NCBI GenBank assembly: GCA_029817715.1
Contig: JARUPY010000394.1
Span: 868,001-932,000, forward strand
Length of the DNA stretch: 64,000 nucleotides
Source of the DNA: Melastoma dodecandrum
Taxonomy: Eukaryota > Streptophyta > Magnoliopsida > Myrtales > Melastomataceae
Direction of reading: 5' to 3'
Part shown: piece after piece, positions 23,062 through 35,429 of the stretch
Position numbering within the stretch: position 1 is the first letter of the stretch
Layout of the letters: every line of letters starts with the position of its first letter
Translations under genes and position numbers: made by a program
Notes under the pieces: model-generated
Told to the model about the DNA's origin: nothing
The model's input: only the letters and a program-made list of their open reading frames with translations
Databases searched by the model: none

Positions 23062-24616
23062 TGTTGGCCCAAAGATTACACTAAGAGGGAGGGTGAATTA
23101 GTGTTATGTCCAATTAAGGAATTCTTAAACGCTTTTTCACAACCCTCACAGCGAAAATAACTTACTGTAATTTATAGAGCCTTCAAGCTTCTGTAATTAC
23201 GGAACGTATGAAATGGACTTCGAAATGAGTCGTAGAACACAAAGGATTTTATAGTGGTTCGGTGAAAGCACCTACGTCCACTTTCGGTCACTTTTCACTA
23301 ATAACTCGTATAGAGACTACAGTGTAGAAGGTAAAACCTTCTGTGGTGTAAGAAAACAATTTCTTTGACCACGGGATGGTAAGACTAGCTTTACCAATGC
23401 AAGAAACTCTCTTGCTGTGTTTAGGATGTGTCTAAGTCGAATCACAAGGAAATCAACCAGACTTGATCAAGCACAGAACGTTGGCTTGAAGCTTCAGCCT
23501 TCTATGGTTATGTAGCGGGCTATTCCTTCGGTGGATCAACGAACAGATCCGATGACGCTTTCTCCAAGTGTTTGGACGCCTCTGGTATGCTTCTCTTTTT
23601 GTGTTTTTGGTTTAATCTGCAAAACAAATAATGATAGAACGTCTACAGTAGGTTGTACTCCCTCATCACTTATGCCTGTTGCAGAAACCTTCTCTAGGAC
23701 CTGCTGTACGCCCGCCCGGCATTACGGACAACACTCCTGGCCAAGTCCTTCGAATTCATAGCTTACGACGCCTGCGGAGTGGCTTCACCAAAGCACACAT
23801 GCTGCAAACGCACAGATAACAAAATAACCAACTACAGAAGGTTGAAGGTCCCTCACCACTGAACCCCTCCTACGGACTCCTTCTCTCCGACCAACTCCGT
23901 ACGCCTACTCGCCACCAACGAACCCTTCCCCAGGCCCTGATGTACGCAATCCGATGTCACGGACAAAGTTCCGGTCGAGTCCCTCATATCCGTACGCAAC
24001 GAAGTCACCGGAGCGGCTTCACCCACGCTCAACCCGCTGTAGTTACCTCCTGCGAGAACTCTCGCCTGGAGAATCCATCCTGCACACTTGCACACACGTT
24101 AAACACCACTAACGTTGCCAAATGCGAAGGCTTACCTCTGATCAAAATCTGTTTAAAATGTTTTTAGGCTTTTCTTTTATATAGAGGTTCCGTCCTCCTG
24201 TAAAGAAGGAAACTTATTTTGCCAAATACGTAAAATGACCAGATTCATCCCCAACGTGTAAAAATCATTTAGGGACAATATTTGATTGATTTCAGATCAA
24301 TCGAATCATTCAATCACGAGATCTCATCTTATAGAAGGTTAGAGCCTAATTCGGTCAGCAACCTTCTCTAGTTGGAAAGAAAGAATATTTTATTTCCAAC
24401 TTGAGAAATATGATGATGGGGTCGTGCAAATATCTGGTTAGAACCTCCAGATTTAATTTGGTCTTATTTTGACAATTAAATCCCAGATAATGCATTACAG
24501 AAGGTTCGGCCAGTAACATCAACTTGACCTTCTATATACGGAAATAATCAACGATTTATTCCCAAAAATAATTGATTCGTTCCAGACAAGTAAAATATTA
24601 TATCTGGACGAAATAT
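23062..24616 (-). repeat. 3' LTR of Sirevirus 2, truncated
   Basis: This block matches 30091-31640 with a few percent divergence by eye. Similarity stops at 'ggacgaaatatt' (about 24616), beyond which the left copy continues with different sequence. The missing piece corresponds to the U3 start, 31642-31929 of the right copy. Confidence 0.88.
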
Positions 24617-25227
24617 TCTTCTGGCTAAGAGATTGAGTGGGAATGATAGATTTTCTTCTAGTGTTCCTCGGAGGAGTATCATTGGTGGTGGAGAACCACG
24701 AGTAACACCGTGAGAAGATATAGAAGAAGGTAATGTTTTAATTTTGGAAAAATATTATTTTATTTCCCAAAATTGATTAACTAGAACAAAATCTTCCAAT
24801 AAGATCATGTATTCCCAATTTTTTATCAAGATCATCGATACTTGATATAATAGGAGATGAATCAGATAAGATTCTCCCTGATTTTTCAAAAATAAAAATA
24901 TTCTTTTGAACAGAAGGTTTAACTTTCTGTTTCAAATTTTTTTTTATAGTGAGAAAATGCTTCAATAAATGATTTATCAAAGAATTCCTCCAAGATATAT
25001 TTAGAAAATCCAAAAATATATTTAAGATTTTCTTATCATATATTCACTTAATTAAGGAATATATTTTGTTAAATTCGAAATGGTAGTATCGAATTAACCC
25101 TTTCTTGACAAGATTTTCATTAGAATAATATTGTCTAGAGTACTCTTTTGAAAAATGCATTTCGAAGTAAAATTTCGAAATATATTTAATACAGAACGTT
25201 GAAACTGCTGTACAACGTCTCTGTTTT
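24617..25227 (-). other. AT-rich spacer between Sirevirus 2 pol and the truncated LTR
   Basis: No envelope-like ORF and no polypurine tract can be seen. The text includes two of the element's typical words (ACAGAAGGTTTAAC at 24910 and ACAGAACGTTGAAAC near 25193), so at least part is original element sequence. The 24617-24740 stretch has no match elsewhere in the window. Confidence 0.5.
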
Positions 25228-27825
25228 TTAAAATGGATAACAAATCCCCAATTCATTCCTGAAAGAGAAGAATTTCTCCTTATCAAGGGGTAAGGTGAAA
25301 ATGTCAGCCAATTGCTTGTCTATATTAACGTATTCTGCGCTTACAGAACCTTGTTGTACATAATCCCTCAGAAAATGATGTCTGAGTTCTATGTATTTTG
25401 ATCGTGAGTGATAGACTGGGTTGCGCGTTAATTGAATCGCACTAGTGTTGTCACACATGATCGGAATTTCAGCAAGTGAGAGACCATAGTCCTCAAGTTG
25501 CTGTTTCATCCATAGTAGTTGAGCACAGTAGCTTGCAGCTGCGATATACTCGGCTTCTGCAACAGAAGTCTACTTCTTGGAAAACCATGAAATTAACATG
25601 TTTCCCATTAGCTGACAAGTACCACTAGTACTTTTTCTGTTGATCTTACATCCTGCAAAATCAGCATATGAGTAACCAATGAGACTGAAATCGGATCTCT
25701 TGGAATACCATATGCCAAGGTTTACAGAACCTTGTAACTACCAGATGAGGTTCTTTAGGTGCTGATTGATATCTAGCACAAAGACATACACTAAGTAGTA
25801 TGTCTGGTTTGGAAGCAGTAAGATATAGAAGTGAGCCAATCATACTTCTATACAGCTTGTTATCAACTTCTTTACCATTTTCGTCCTTGTCTATCTTGGC
25901 ACTTGTAGCCATTGGAGTAGACAGAGGCTTAGAGCCCTCTAGGCCAAACTTTTTCAGTAGCTGCTTAGTGTACTTCTCTTGATGTAAGAAGGTACCTTCA
26001 GCTGAATTCGTAAGCCAAGGAAGAACGTAAGTTGTCCTATCATGCTCATCTCGAACTCACTCGTCATGAGTTCTGAGAATTCTGTATAGAGTTTTTCATC
26101 TGTTGATCCAAAGATAATGTCATCGACATAGATCTGGACAACAACTAGATGATCACCTCTGTGTTTGAGGAAGATAGTGGTATCTACTCTCCCTCTTTTA
26201 TAGCCCTTTTCAATGAGAGAAGAACTAAGTCTCTCATACCCTGCTCTAGACGCCTGTTTTAGACCGTATAGAGCCTTGGAGAGTCTGTAAACGTGATTCT
26301 TGTGCTGTGGATCTTCAAATCCAGGAGGTTGATTTACGTATACCTCTTCTTTGATTTCTCCATTGAGAAAAGCACTTTTCACGTCCATTTGATACAGCTT
26401 GAAGTTGTTGTAGCAAGCATAAGCTAACAGTAGCCTGATTGCTTCTAGACGTGCTATAGGAGCAAACGTCTCATCAAAATCAATACCCTCTTCTTGAGAG
26501 TATCCTTTGGCAACAAGTCGTGCTTTGTTTCTTATGATAGCACCTGACTCATCGAGTTTGTTCCTGAATACCCATTTAGTTCCAATAATGGAACGGTTAT
26601 CAGGTTTAGGAACAAGTGTCCACACTTTGTTCCTTTCGAACTGGTTTAGCTCCTCTTGCATTGCAAGGATCCAATCTGGATCATCTAGAGCTTCATCTAT
26701 CCTATCTGGCTTTTTTTGTGAAAGAAATGCAGAATGTTCATAGTAGGCATTTACAGAACGTCTTGTCTGAATACCTTTATCAAATTCTCCTATGACTTGA
26801 TCAATAGGATGTCGTTTTTTATATAAAGCAGGTGCTCTTATATCGTTTTGTTGATTATTCTGTGAAGATGATACTTCTGGAGAATTTTCAACAATTTGTT
26901 CATATTCTCTTTGAGAATTGTGAACTGAAGGTTCGTTACCTTCTCTTCCTTCCTTAGAAGGTATAGGTTCTACATGACTTTCTGTAGGTTCAAAAGATAT
27001 TACTTGATTAGTATTATATTCTAATGGCGAGTCATTAATTTTTACATTAATTGACTCTTCTATTGTTGAAGTCTTTTTGTTAAGGACTCTGTAGGCTTTG
27101 CTAGACAGTGAATATCCTAAGAAGATACCTTCATCTGTCTTAGCATCAAATTTTCCGAGATTGTCCTTAGAAGATCTCAGTATAAAACATCGATTTCCAA
27201 AGGCATGAAAAAAGGAAATATTTGGTATTCTCCCCCTGTATAGTTGGTAGGGAGTTTTCTCTAATTTTGGTCTTAGTAGTACCCTATTAGAGATATAGCA
27301 AGCAGTATTTACTGCTTCAGCCCAAAAGTTCTATGGAACATTGCTCTCACAAATCATGGTTCTAGCCATGTCTATAAGAGTTCGATTTTTCCTTTCTGCG
27401 ACTCCATTTTGTTGAGGAGTGTAAGGAGCAGAGAAGTTGTGATCAATGCCATGTTCATTACAGAAAGTAGCAAAATCATGGTTTTCAAACTTTGTACCAT
27501 GATCCGTTCGAATAGCTGTTACTGAAGATTTATTTTCAATATGTAATTGCTTAGCGAGCTTTATGAAAGATTCAAATGCATCGCTTTTATGAGTCAAGAA
27601 CTTGACCCAGGTGTACCTAGAGTAGTCATCTACTACTACTAGACAGTATCTTCTACTACCAATACTTTGAACTGTAGTCGGACCAAAATAGATCCATATG
27701 TAGAAGTTCCAAGGGCTGAGTAGTAGAAATCTCATTCTTAGACTTGAATGATGATTTAGTTTGCTTACCAAGTGAACAAGCTTCACAGAAGTTGTCTTGC
27801 TCGAATTTGATATTAGGCAAGCCAT
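25228..27825 (-). pseudogene. pol of Sirevirus 2 (integrase, RT, RNase H)
   Basis: Integrase: RRYCLVVVDDYSRYTWVKF, IRTDHGTKFENHDFATFC and APYTPQQNGVAERKNRT (27640-27370), a stop after ESNVP at 27331, then [14 protein letters not shown]. Reverse transcriptase (26661-25954) is open and well kept: [68 protein letters not shown] and [14 protein letters not shown] frameshift follows FFLGLRIQ near 26000. RNase H: KLYRSMIGSLLYLTASKPDI (25870-25810) and MCDNTSAIQLTRNPVYHSRS to the terminal FRNELGICYPF at 25228. A few stops and frameshifts disable it. Confidence 0.93.
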
Positions 27826-29341
27826 TTACCAATTCTTTTCTAACAAGCTTGGATAGCAACTGAAGGTTGGAATGTCCTAACCTTCTATGCCAAAGATGAG
27901 TTTCGTCTTTGACAGATAGAAGACAGCTTTCTGCAGCATAGAAGTTCTCCTGTGTTAAAGTGTAGATGTTCCTTTTCCGATTTCCAATGAAGCGGACTTC
28001 ATTGTTTAGGATACCAGAACATTTATCTTGATCAAAGGTTATAGTATAGCCTTTGTCACAAAGCTGGCTAATGCTCAGCAGGTTATGTTTAAGTTCTGTA
28101 ACCAACAGAACCTCTTCTATAACCATAGAGTCAGGACTTCCAATAGTTCCTGTTCCGATGACAGAGCCTTTGCTATTGTCACCGAATTTAACAGAACCTC
28201 CGTTCTGTAAAGTCAACTTAGAAAATTTGGATGGATCTCCGGTCATGTGCCTTAGGCAGCCACTGTCTAGATACCATTCACTTTCTGTAGCTTCTGTTCG
28301 AAAACAGAATTGACTTCCTACAGAATTTTGAGTTTCTGTGTGAGTAGTTATGCACATTAGTGCTTGTTCTTCCTCATCATCAGAATCTTCAATATCTGCC
28401 CAAGCAATCATAGCTTTCTTGGGTTTTATTTGTACAGAAGGTTTCTCCTTCTCCTTAAGTAAAGGACAATCAGATTTGAAATGTCCCTTCTTACTGCACT
28501 CATAGCATCCGATCATCTTAGGATCATTCTGCTTTTCACGTTTCTGATTTCTCTTGTTGAAACGTCTTTTGGAAGCGAACCGCAGAAGACGTTTAGCAAT
28601 CATAGCGAGTTCAGCATCCGAATCGACTTCTGCCTCATTGTCAGAGTCTTCTATTGGTTCTTCTGATGCTTTGAAGGCTACTAAAGCTCTTTTTACATCA
28701 TATTGAGAGGTTCTCTCCATTTCATATGACATTAAGGAGCTCATTAGTTGATCTAATCGAAGAGTAGATAGATCCTTAGCTTCCTCAATAGCCGTTTTCT
28801 TGGCTTCCTAAGATTTGGGCATTGTTCGTAGAACCTTTCTTACTAATTCAAAATTAGTATAGTGTTTGCCTAAGTGAGTTAAGGCATCTACTAGAAGGTT
28901 AAGTCTCTGGAACATTTGTTCTACAGATTCTTCACTCTTCATGGTAAACTTCTCATATTGATGACTTAAGAAATTCATCTTGGTTTCTCTAATCTGGTTC
29001 GTCCCAACATACATGGTGACAAGTTTATCCCAGATTTCTTTACCCGAAGTGCAAGTAGAGACTTTCACGAATTCACTTTCCGACATAGCACTAAACATTA
29101 AGTACTTAGCCGTTTTAGTGAGTCGTTTGATCCTAAGGTACTCTCGTGTAGGACGACCATCAGGACCAGTTTGTAGTTCAATCGGTAGAATAGGTGGACC
29201 GTCTTCAATGAACGACCACAAATCATCATCGATTGCATCCACAAAGGCACTCATTCGAATTTTCCAATAGGAAAAATTTTTACCATAAAAATTGGGAGGA
29301 TTCCCAATGTGTGGTTTCGGTATATAGAAATTATCACCCAT
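27656..29341 (-). pseudogene. gag-protease of Sirevirus 2
   Basis: The start is chosen at the ATG at 29341 (MGDNFYIPKPHIGNPP), which opens the canonical gag; the frame is open upstream without homology. The capsid has NFSYWKIRMSAFVDAID, VSTCTSGKEIWDKLVTMY and MKSEESVEQMFQRLNLLV. A TAG at 28808-28810 replaces the Trp of the 'PKSWEAKKT' motif. After it the frame runs open for 1.09 kb: an acidic stretch, the basic RRFNKRNQKR, one zinc knuckle CYECSKKGHFKSDC, the protease motif WYLDSGCLRHMTG, then the integrase zinc domain WHRRLGHSN...CEACS. A frameshift at about 27690, after LHMDLF, separates it from the integrase core. Confidence 0.92.
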
Positions 29342-30076
29342 TTTACAACTTCTAGAAGGTTTGACTTCTATGCAGAATAGTAGAACATTTACGGTACTGT
29401 ACTGATTCTTAACGCACACAAACTTATGTTAAATTGAAACAGATATTGCCGGCAAACAAATCTCCATAAAATGGAGTAAAAATGCCAAGTAGTTTAATTC
29501 CGCAGAAACCTTAAGTTTTCAGCAGAAGTAAACAGCGCAACAATCGGTTATATCCGTATAGTAGGTATAACCTTCTATAGGATGTGACTAAGCAGTCAAG
29601 CTTTTGTTGAATCCCGTCTTAAAATAACTGGATGGTTTCTAGCAGAGCATTGAGCTACTGTAGAAGAGAGACAGATAGTGATAGTAACAGAGCGTAAGCT
29701 TCTGTATAGTAGAAATCTATCGCGTGGCAGGTACAGGCTGCTATAGAATCTCAGCAGGCTGTTAAACTTTTTGTTGAATCACAAATTTTTGAAATCTATC
29801 AGAGTATAGTACTTCTGTAGAATTAAAATAAACTTGAGACAATTACAGAGGATAAGCTTCTGTAAGGCAGAGACAGAGAGCAACAGAAGGTACAACCTCC
29901 TATAAGAAATCAACAAGCTATAAAGCTTTTGTTGAAACCGCTTTTGTTCTAAATGTTGAATTCAAATAGAGAACTAAGCTTCTGTTAAATCAGCAAGGTA
30001 GCAGTACTCGGAGAGCGTACAGAAGGTTTGAACTGCTGTAAGATCTCAACGAGCGGTTAAGCTTCCGTTGAACCCT
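29342..30076 (-). other. Leader of Sirevirus 2 with many CAGAAG-type words
   Basis: This is the untranslated leader between primer site and gag. It has no ORF of note but a dense series of short motifs such as ACAGAAGGTT, CTTCTGTAGAA and ACAGAGCGTAAGCTTCTG, many imperfectly self-complementary. Confidence 0.7.
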
Positions 30077-30088
30077 GCTCTGATACCA
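30077..30088 (-). promoter_or_regulatory. Primer-binding site of Sirevirus 2
   Basis: GCTCTGATACCA is the exact reverse complement of the initiator tRNA-Met site TGGTATCAGAGC, two bases from the LTR at 30091. Confidence 0.9.
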
Positions 30089-30090
30089 AT

Positions 30091-31929
30091 TGTTGGCCCA
30101 AAGATTACACTAAGACGGTGGGTGAATTATTGTTAAGTCCAATTAAGGAATTCTTAAACGCTTTTTCACAACCCTCACAGCGAAAGTAACTTACTGTAAT
30201 TTACAGAGCCTTCAAGCTTCTGTAATTACGGAACGTGTGAAATGGACTCTGAAATGAGTCGTAGAACACAAAGGATTTTATAGTGGTTCGGTGAAAGCAC
30301 CTACGTCCACTTTCGATCACTTTTCACTAATAACTCGTATAGAGATTACAATGTAGAAGGTAAAACCTTCTGTGGTGTAAGAAAACAATTTCTTTGACCA
30401 CGGGATGGTAAGACTAGCTTTACCAATGCAAGAAACTCTCTTGCTGTGTTTAGGATGTGTCTAGGTCGAATCACAAGGAAATCAACCAGACTTGAGCAAG
30501 CACAGAACGTTGGCTGGAAGCTTCAGCCTTCTGTGATTCTGTAGCGGGTTATTCTTTTTATGGATCAACGAACAGATTCAATGACGCTTTCTCCAAGTGT
30601 TTGGACGCCTCTGATATGCTTCTCTTTTTGTGTTTTTGGTTTAATCTGCAGAACGAATAAAGATATACCCTCTACAGTAGGTTGTAGTCCCTCACCACTT
30701 ACGCCTACTGCAGAAACCTTCTCTTGGACCTGCTGTACGCCCACCCGGCGTTACGGACAGCACTCCTGGCCAAGTCCTTCGGATTCACAGCCAACGATGC
30801 CTATGGAGTGGCTTCCCCAAAGCACACCTGCTGCAAACTCATAGATAACAAAATAACCAACTACAGAAGGTTGAAGGTCCCTCACCACTGAACCCCTGGT
30901 ACGGACTTCTTCTCTCCGACCAACTCTGTACGCCTACTCGCCACCAACGAACCCTTCCCCAGGCCCTGATATACGCAATCCGACATCAGGACAAAGTTCT
31001 GGTCGAGTCTCTCAGATCCGTACGCAACGAAGTCACCGGAGCGGCATCACCCACGCTCAACCCGCTGTAGTTACCTCCTGCGAGAACTCTCGCCTGGAGA
31101 ATCCGTCCTGCACACTTGCACACATGTTAAACACCACTAACGTTGCCAAATGCGAAGACTTACCTCTGATCAAAATCTGTTTAAAATGTTTTTAAGTTTT
31201 TCTTTTATATAGAGGTTCCGTCCTCCTGTAAAGAAGGAAACTTATTTTGCCAAATACGTAAAATGACCAGATTCATCCCCAACGTGTAAAAATCATTTAG
31301 GGATAATATTTGATTGATTTCAGATCAATCGAATCATCCAATCACGAGATCTCATCTTACAGTAGGTTAGATCCTAATTCGGTCAGCAACCTTCTCTAGT
31401 TGGAAAGAAAAAATATTTTATTTCCAACTTGAGAAATATAATGATGGGGTTGTGCAAATATCTAGTTGGAACCTCCAGATTTAATTTTGTCTTATTTTGA
31501 CAATTAAATCCCCAGATAATACATTACAGAAGGTTCGGCCAGTAACATCAACTTGACCTTCTATCTAAGGAAATAATCAACGATTTATTCCCAAAAATAA
31601 TTGATTCGTTCCAGACAAGTAAAACATTGAATCTGGACGAAATATTAATCCAAATAATATTCCTAAGAATATTCTCTTTTTGAATTAATAATTTAATTAA
31701 GATAATCAATAATTAATTAACAAATAATTTGTTATTGAAATATCTATTTATGGAAATATTCTCTAATCACATCTCTTGATCCGAAATGATCCTTGGAGGG
31801 TAAAGAAAATATTTTCGTGATAATTTTCCTCTCTTACGAAGCGTATCTTTGTTACAGGAGGTTTCAGCTTCTGTAAAGTCATAGCAGGTCAAACCTGTTG
31901 TTTAACTCATCGTCAAATTCTTGTCAACA
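30091..31929 (-). repeat. 5' LTR of Sirevirus 2
   Basis: The 1839-bp LTR starts TGTTGGCCCAAAG and ends TTGTCAACA, followed by the GTTGG duplication. It includes GTGGTTCGG...CTACGTCCAC at 30283-30310 and the short palindrome TAGAAGGTAAAACCTTCTG at 30355-30373. Confidence 0.92.
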
Positions 31930-33044
31930 GTTGGTAGGTCTTTAGTCGTATCAACATGCTATTTAGCTTTTTCATCGCTTTGACGGTTTTTTTTGTCTCT
32001 TGTTCTTAGATCTTTCTGTACGGCCCTTTGAGCATGGTTATTTGCCTCTGCCAGTGAAAGAGTCATGGCTCGTCTTAAGAAGGACCTGTTTGGTCACCTT
32101 ATTCATCAGGTGATGTCTGCAACACTGTCTGTATTCCTTATTTCTTCTCTGAAAATGAGCTAATGAAAGATTATTTGGCTTTTGCCTTTTATCACGTCGC
32201 AGGAGATTGCCTTCTATGATGTCACACGGACAGGGGAACTGCTGAGCAGGTTATCCGAGGTCACTCAGGTTATTGAGAATGCAGCAACCAATAATCTGTC
32301 TGAAGCACTTAGGAATGTAACAACCGCCATCATTGGCATCACGTTCATGTTCACATCCTCCTGGAAATTAACTCATGAGTTCTCTATTTACGATTCATAT
32401 TTTGGTAAAAAAAGAGGGTATTTAAGCTATCATCGTTTCTTTGTCTCTTTCAGTGTTGTCCTTGGCTGTCGTTCCTGTCGTCTCTGTTGCAGTTACCGCA
32501 TTGATTGTTGATGTTTGTGAGATCATCTCTGCACTTCTTGGTGCAAATTCAGAAGGAATGAAAATGTTTATACCGAAAGAATTCTTGATTCGGGAATCTT
32601 TCGGCGCTATTTGAATGGTCAGATCCTTTGCCTAAGAAAGTCACGCCATCTCTAGTGATAGTGAGAAGGTGGACGAAACGCTGAAGGCTGGCCTCGAACA
32701 AGCTGTAAGTTCTTTTTTGATCCTAGTCTCTCTCTCTCTCGGCATATGAAAATGGAATATTCATGTACAGTTAGGATTGTCTCTCAGCCAGTGATTTCAA
32801 TGTATTTCTTTCTTGAAAGAGAGTAATTGGCCTATTTTCTGGAGGACTCAACGCAGCAACAACCCTGTATGTCATTCTGGTCATCATATATGGTGCATAC
32901 TTGACCATTACAGGATCCATGACGGCTGGATCACTTACGTCCTTCATTTTGTACAGCCTCACGGGTATGATTCACTCTCGGACATCATATTTTGAACTTC
33001 TCAGAATGGTTGCTATGAAGTATCTCTCCGTCATTTGTCTTTGA

Positions 33045-33277
33045 TGATCAAGATGATCAAGCGTAGCGGAAATAGAAGAAATCACGGAAAAACTAAGAGA
33101 AAACAAATAGGATGAAGGAAACGATAGAAAATTCTAGGGTCATAACAAGAAATTCTTAAAATAAGATAATAGGATAAAAATAACAACTGTTCTCCTTAAA
33201 AATCCTAAGGCCTTATTTATACTAAAAAAGAAATCTAATATGATATTTCTAAAATAACCATAAAATTATAAAATCTA
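33045..33277. other. Non-coding left part of the block replacing ABC transporter exons
   Basis: The AT-rich stretch begins soon after the last upstream ABC exon and intron start (32964) and leads into the TSN fragment. Its mix of 'ccttatttatacta' and 'aaataataataataagctccc' looks like the 3' untranslated or LTR-like tail of a transcript on the minus strand. No matching terminal repeat is visible on the other side. Confidence 0.35.
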
Positions 33278-34727
33278 AAAATAATAATAATAAGCTCCCC
33301 GGGTTGGAAAAGCTCGCGACTCCGGCGTGAAAACTTCGACGATCTCACCATAAATCTTAGGGTCAATCTTATTCAATTCTTCATCCTTAGCTGCCAAATC
33401 ATTCGAAAATTCAGCCTTTAAAGCGTCTTTCATAAGTTGTGATTCCTTATTGGTGCGTTCTCGGGGAATAGCCGCCTCTCCCATACTGCATTAACGCTAT
33501 GCTCGGAGTCCGTGACACTAAGAGTGATCCGCAATATTGTTCCAGTTCCTTGACCCTTCATTTTTCCACCCGAAGCATCCCTTTCTTCAATGGTTAGCAT
33601 AAATTCATGTGAACTGCCGAGAGTCAGCTCGCTCAGATATTTGACCACTTCTTAACCAAAATCCTCCTCGAGGCTTGAAAACTTTATGTGAGTGAGCAGG
33701 CAGAATTGAGTTAAACTGGCCATATTGGCCACCGTAGGATCCTGATTCCCATAGTCTACGTAGAAAACTTCAAACATATCCGAATCGGAACTAAGTATTG
33801 CTCTGGGGGCATTCACAATCATTGCACGATTCCAGGAATTGTTTGCACTGTACTGAGCAAGGAATATCTCACCCTTCTTAGGATTAAAGGTGCCAATAAC
33901 AAGAGCCTCTTGGAAACAAGCTGGCATTGTGTGGATGTTAACTTGAGATCCCCTATTGTCCTGATATAAAACTGACCACCGCCAAAGACTTTCGTCAACC
34001 CCACATTAAGCACTTCCTTATGTCTGTTCTTGATAGATGATCCGTTTGTCTGTTCCTGTCTCTCTACATAGTTCATCATATCTTCAGCTATTTCCTCTTG
34101 GCAGAGGAAGCAACTTCATTTGCTTCTTTTGAAGCTGACTTTGCTTAAGGGGCATTCTCGGTGACTGTCCTCTTGCCCGATGAAAGAGCCTGAACTCCTA
34201 GGAGGAAAACTTGAATAAACTGAAACTCTAGAAGCAGATACACCTGAAGTGTGCTGCCATATCGGACCTGCTTCACTAGTCCGTGCATGAGCCTGCCTTT
34301 ACTTGTAGCCAGCAAACCCATGGCATCCAAGTTGTTGGGATTACCAATAGCAGATGGAAGAATATTTATGATGGAAGCCTCAACAGCACCAAAAGTCTTG
34401 CTCCAACGACCGAGACCTTGTTATGCTTGTTCCTTGAGACGAATGAGCTCTGTTAGGAGGGGACTTGCATCTCCTTTCTATTGACAATATTCTCTGACCT
34501 TTGCCCAACCTCGGATTCGACCAATAAAGCAACATTTTGTCATCTAGAAAGATAGAGCTCAACGCTCGACCGATGGACGACACCACATAATCTACTTTGA
34601 AAGTGACCACTTTTCCAATGCATATCTTCCTTAAATATTCTTTGCTATCCCAAGCGAAAGGCACATCCACACCACCTTTACGAGCCTTTCCTCCAGATGC
34701 CATCACACGTATATCCTTTGTCATCTA
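33278..34727 (-). pseudogene. Tudor-SN (TSN) fragment with internal deletion
   Basis: TSN proteins have four staphylococcal-nuclease (SN) domains and a Tudor-SN C terminus and bind RNA in stress granules. On the minus strand the N-terminal SN part is clear: KGGVDVPFAW-like text (34670-34640, seen as RKGGVDVPFAWDSKEYL), KICIGKVVTFKVDY and SSIGR. After frameshifts come EASIINILPSAIGNPNNLDAM and the EFQFIQVFLLGVQALSSGKR stretch (34400-34170). The next recognisable text is AKRK-LKI-MNYVERQEQTNG (about 34090-34040), which in TSN lies after SN4, so SN2-SN4 are missing. The Tudor part follows: FNPKKGEIFLAQYSANNSWNR, FEVFYVDYGNQD and EERDASGGKMKGQGTGT (33890-33540). No introns are visible in the matched stretches. 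Confidence 0.85.
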
Positions 34728-35429
34728 AGTGACAAGTGATGGTCGATCTAAAGCAGCTTCATCAATACCACCCATATCACTCTCTCCGCGTTGGAAAAGT
34801 AAACACCGTTCTGGCGGCTTAGTAATTCTTGTGTAGTTATCATATCTTTCTTTGCTCTTGTCCATGAATTCGTTGTTACCAAAAGATCCTCTAATTTTTC
34901 TTCCAATTTTATCCAACTCTTTGATGTCTTTCCTCAGAGGATGGAAGGGGTACTTCTTTTCTTCATAAGGGTTGAGATAAGTCTCCACCGCATATGTGAA
35001 AATAATATTATGTGAGCATTCACTATGTGCTATAACATCGGAAACCTTACTTTCATGAGTATCGATCATAACATCCATGTGCCAATGTTTGACTTTCACT
35101 TGAGCAATTGACATGGCCCTTTCGATGACGACTGACTCCCCTACGATTGGATACACATTAATAATATTTTCGTCCTCATAAGGATATTCATCATAAATAT
35201 GCTTTATTTCTTCACCGAACTCTTCTTTAGCCTTCCAGTCTTGGTATTCACCGGCATGCTTCTTCTCGTTTAAGTCTGCATGTCTTTGGTCAGAAATGCT
35301 TGTTGTTGACGCTTCATGTTCATTTTGAAGAGTACGAAAGGGAGAATATTGCTGAATGGGGTTCCCCTCGTTGACATATATCTCATGAAATACATCCACA
35401 AAAAGGTGAAATGCATGGACCAGGGACAA
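34728..35429 (-). CDS. Unidentified ORF fused upstream of the TSN fragment
   Basis: A 234-codon open frame ends at a TAG (34725-34727) and the TSN-like frame continues in the same phase directly after it. The protein is hydrophilic and charged (YDEYPYEDENIINVYPI, KVKHWHMDVMIDTHESKV, KELDKIGRKIRGSFGNN, MDKSKERYDNYTRITKPPE). I recognise no domain, signal peptide or membrane segment. The initial codons were not chosen by any conserved start. It may be the coding end of a transposable element or another captured gene piece. It stands out for staying open in a region where everything else is broken. Confidence 0.35.

Larger units (their letters stand above)
23062..31929 (-). mobile_element. Sirevirus 2 inserted in the ABC transporter gene
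   Basis: An 8.9-kb minus-strand element flanked by GTTGG at 23057-23061 and 31930-31934. The 5' LTR (30091-31929) is complete. The 3' LTR keeps only its distal part, 23062 to about 24616; its first 280 or so bases in element orientation, the polypurine tract and any envelope-like ORF are missing. Gag and pol are of the same lineage as Sirevirus 1 but clearly a different family, since LTR sequences are unrelated except for a short shared motif. Coding parts carry only a few stops and frameshifts. The insertion lies exactly at the exon/intron junction of the host gene. Confidence 0.92.
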
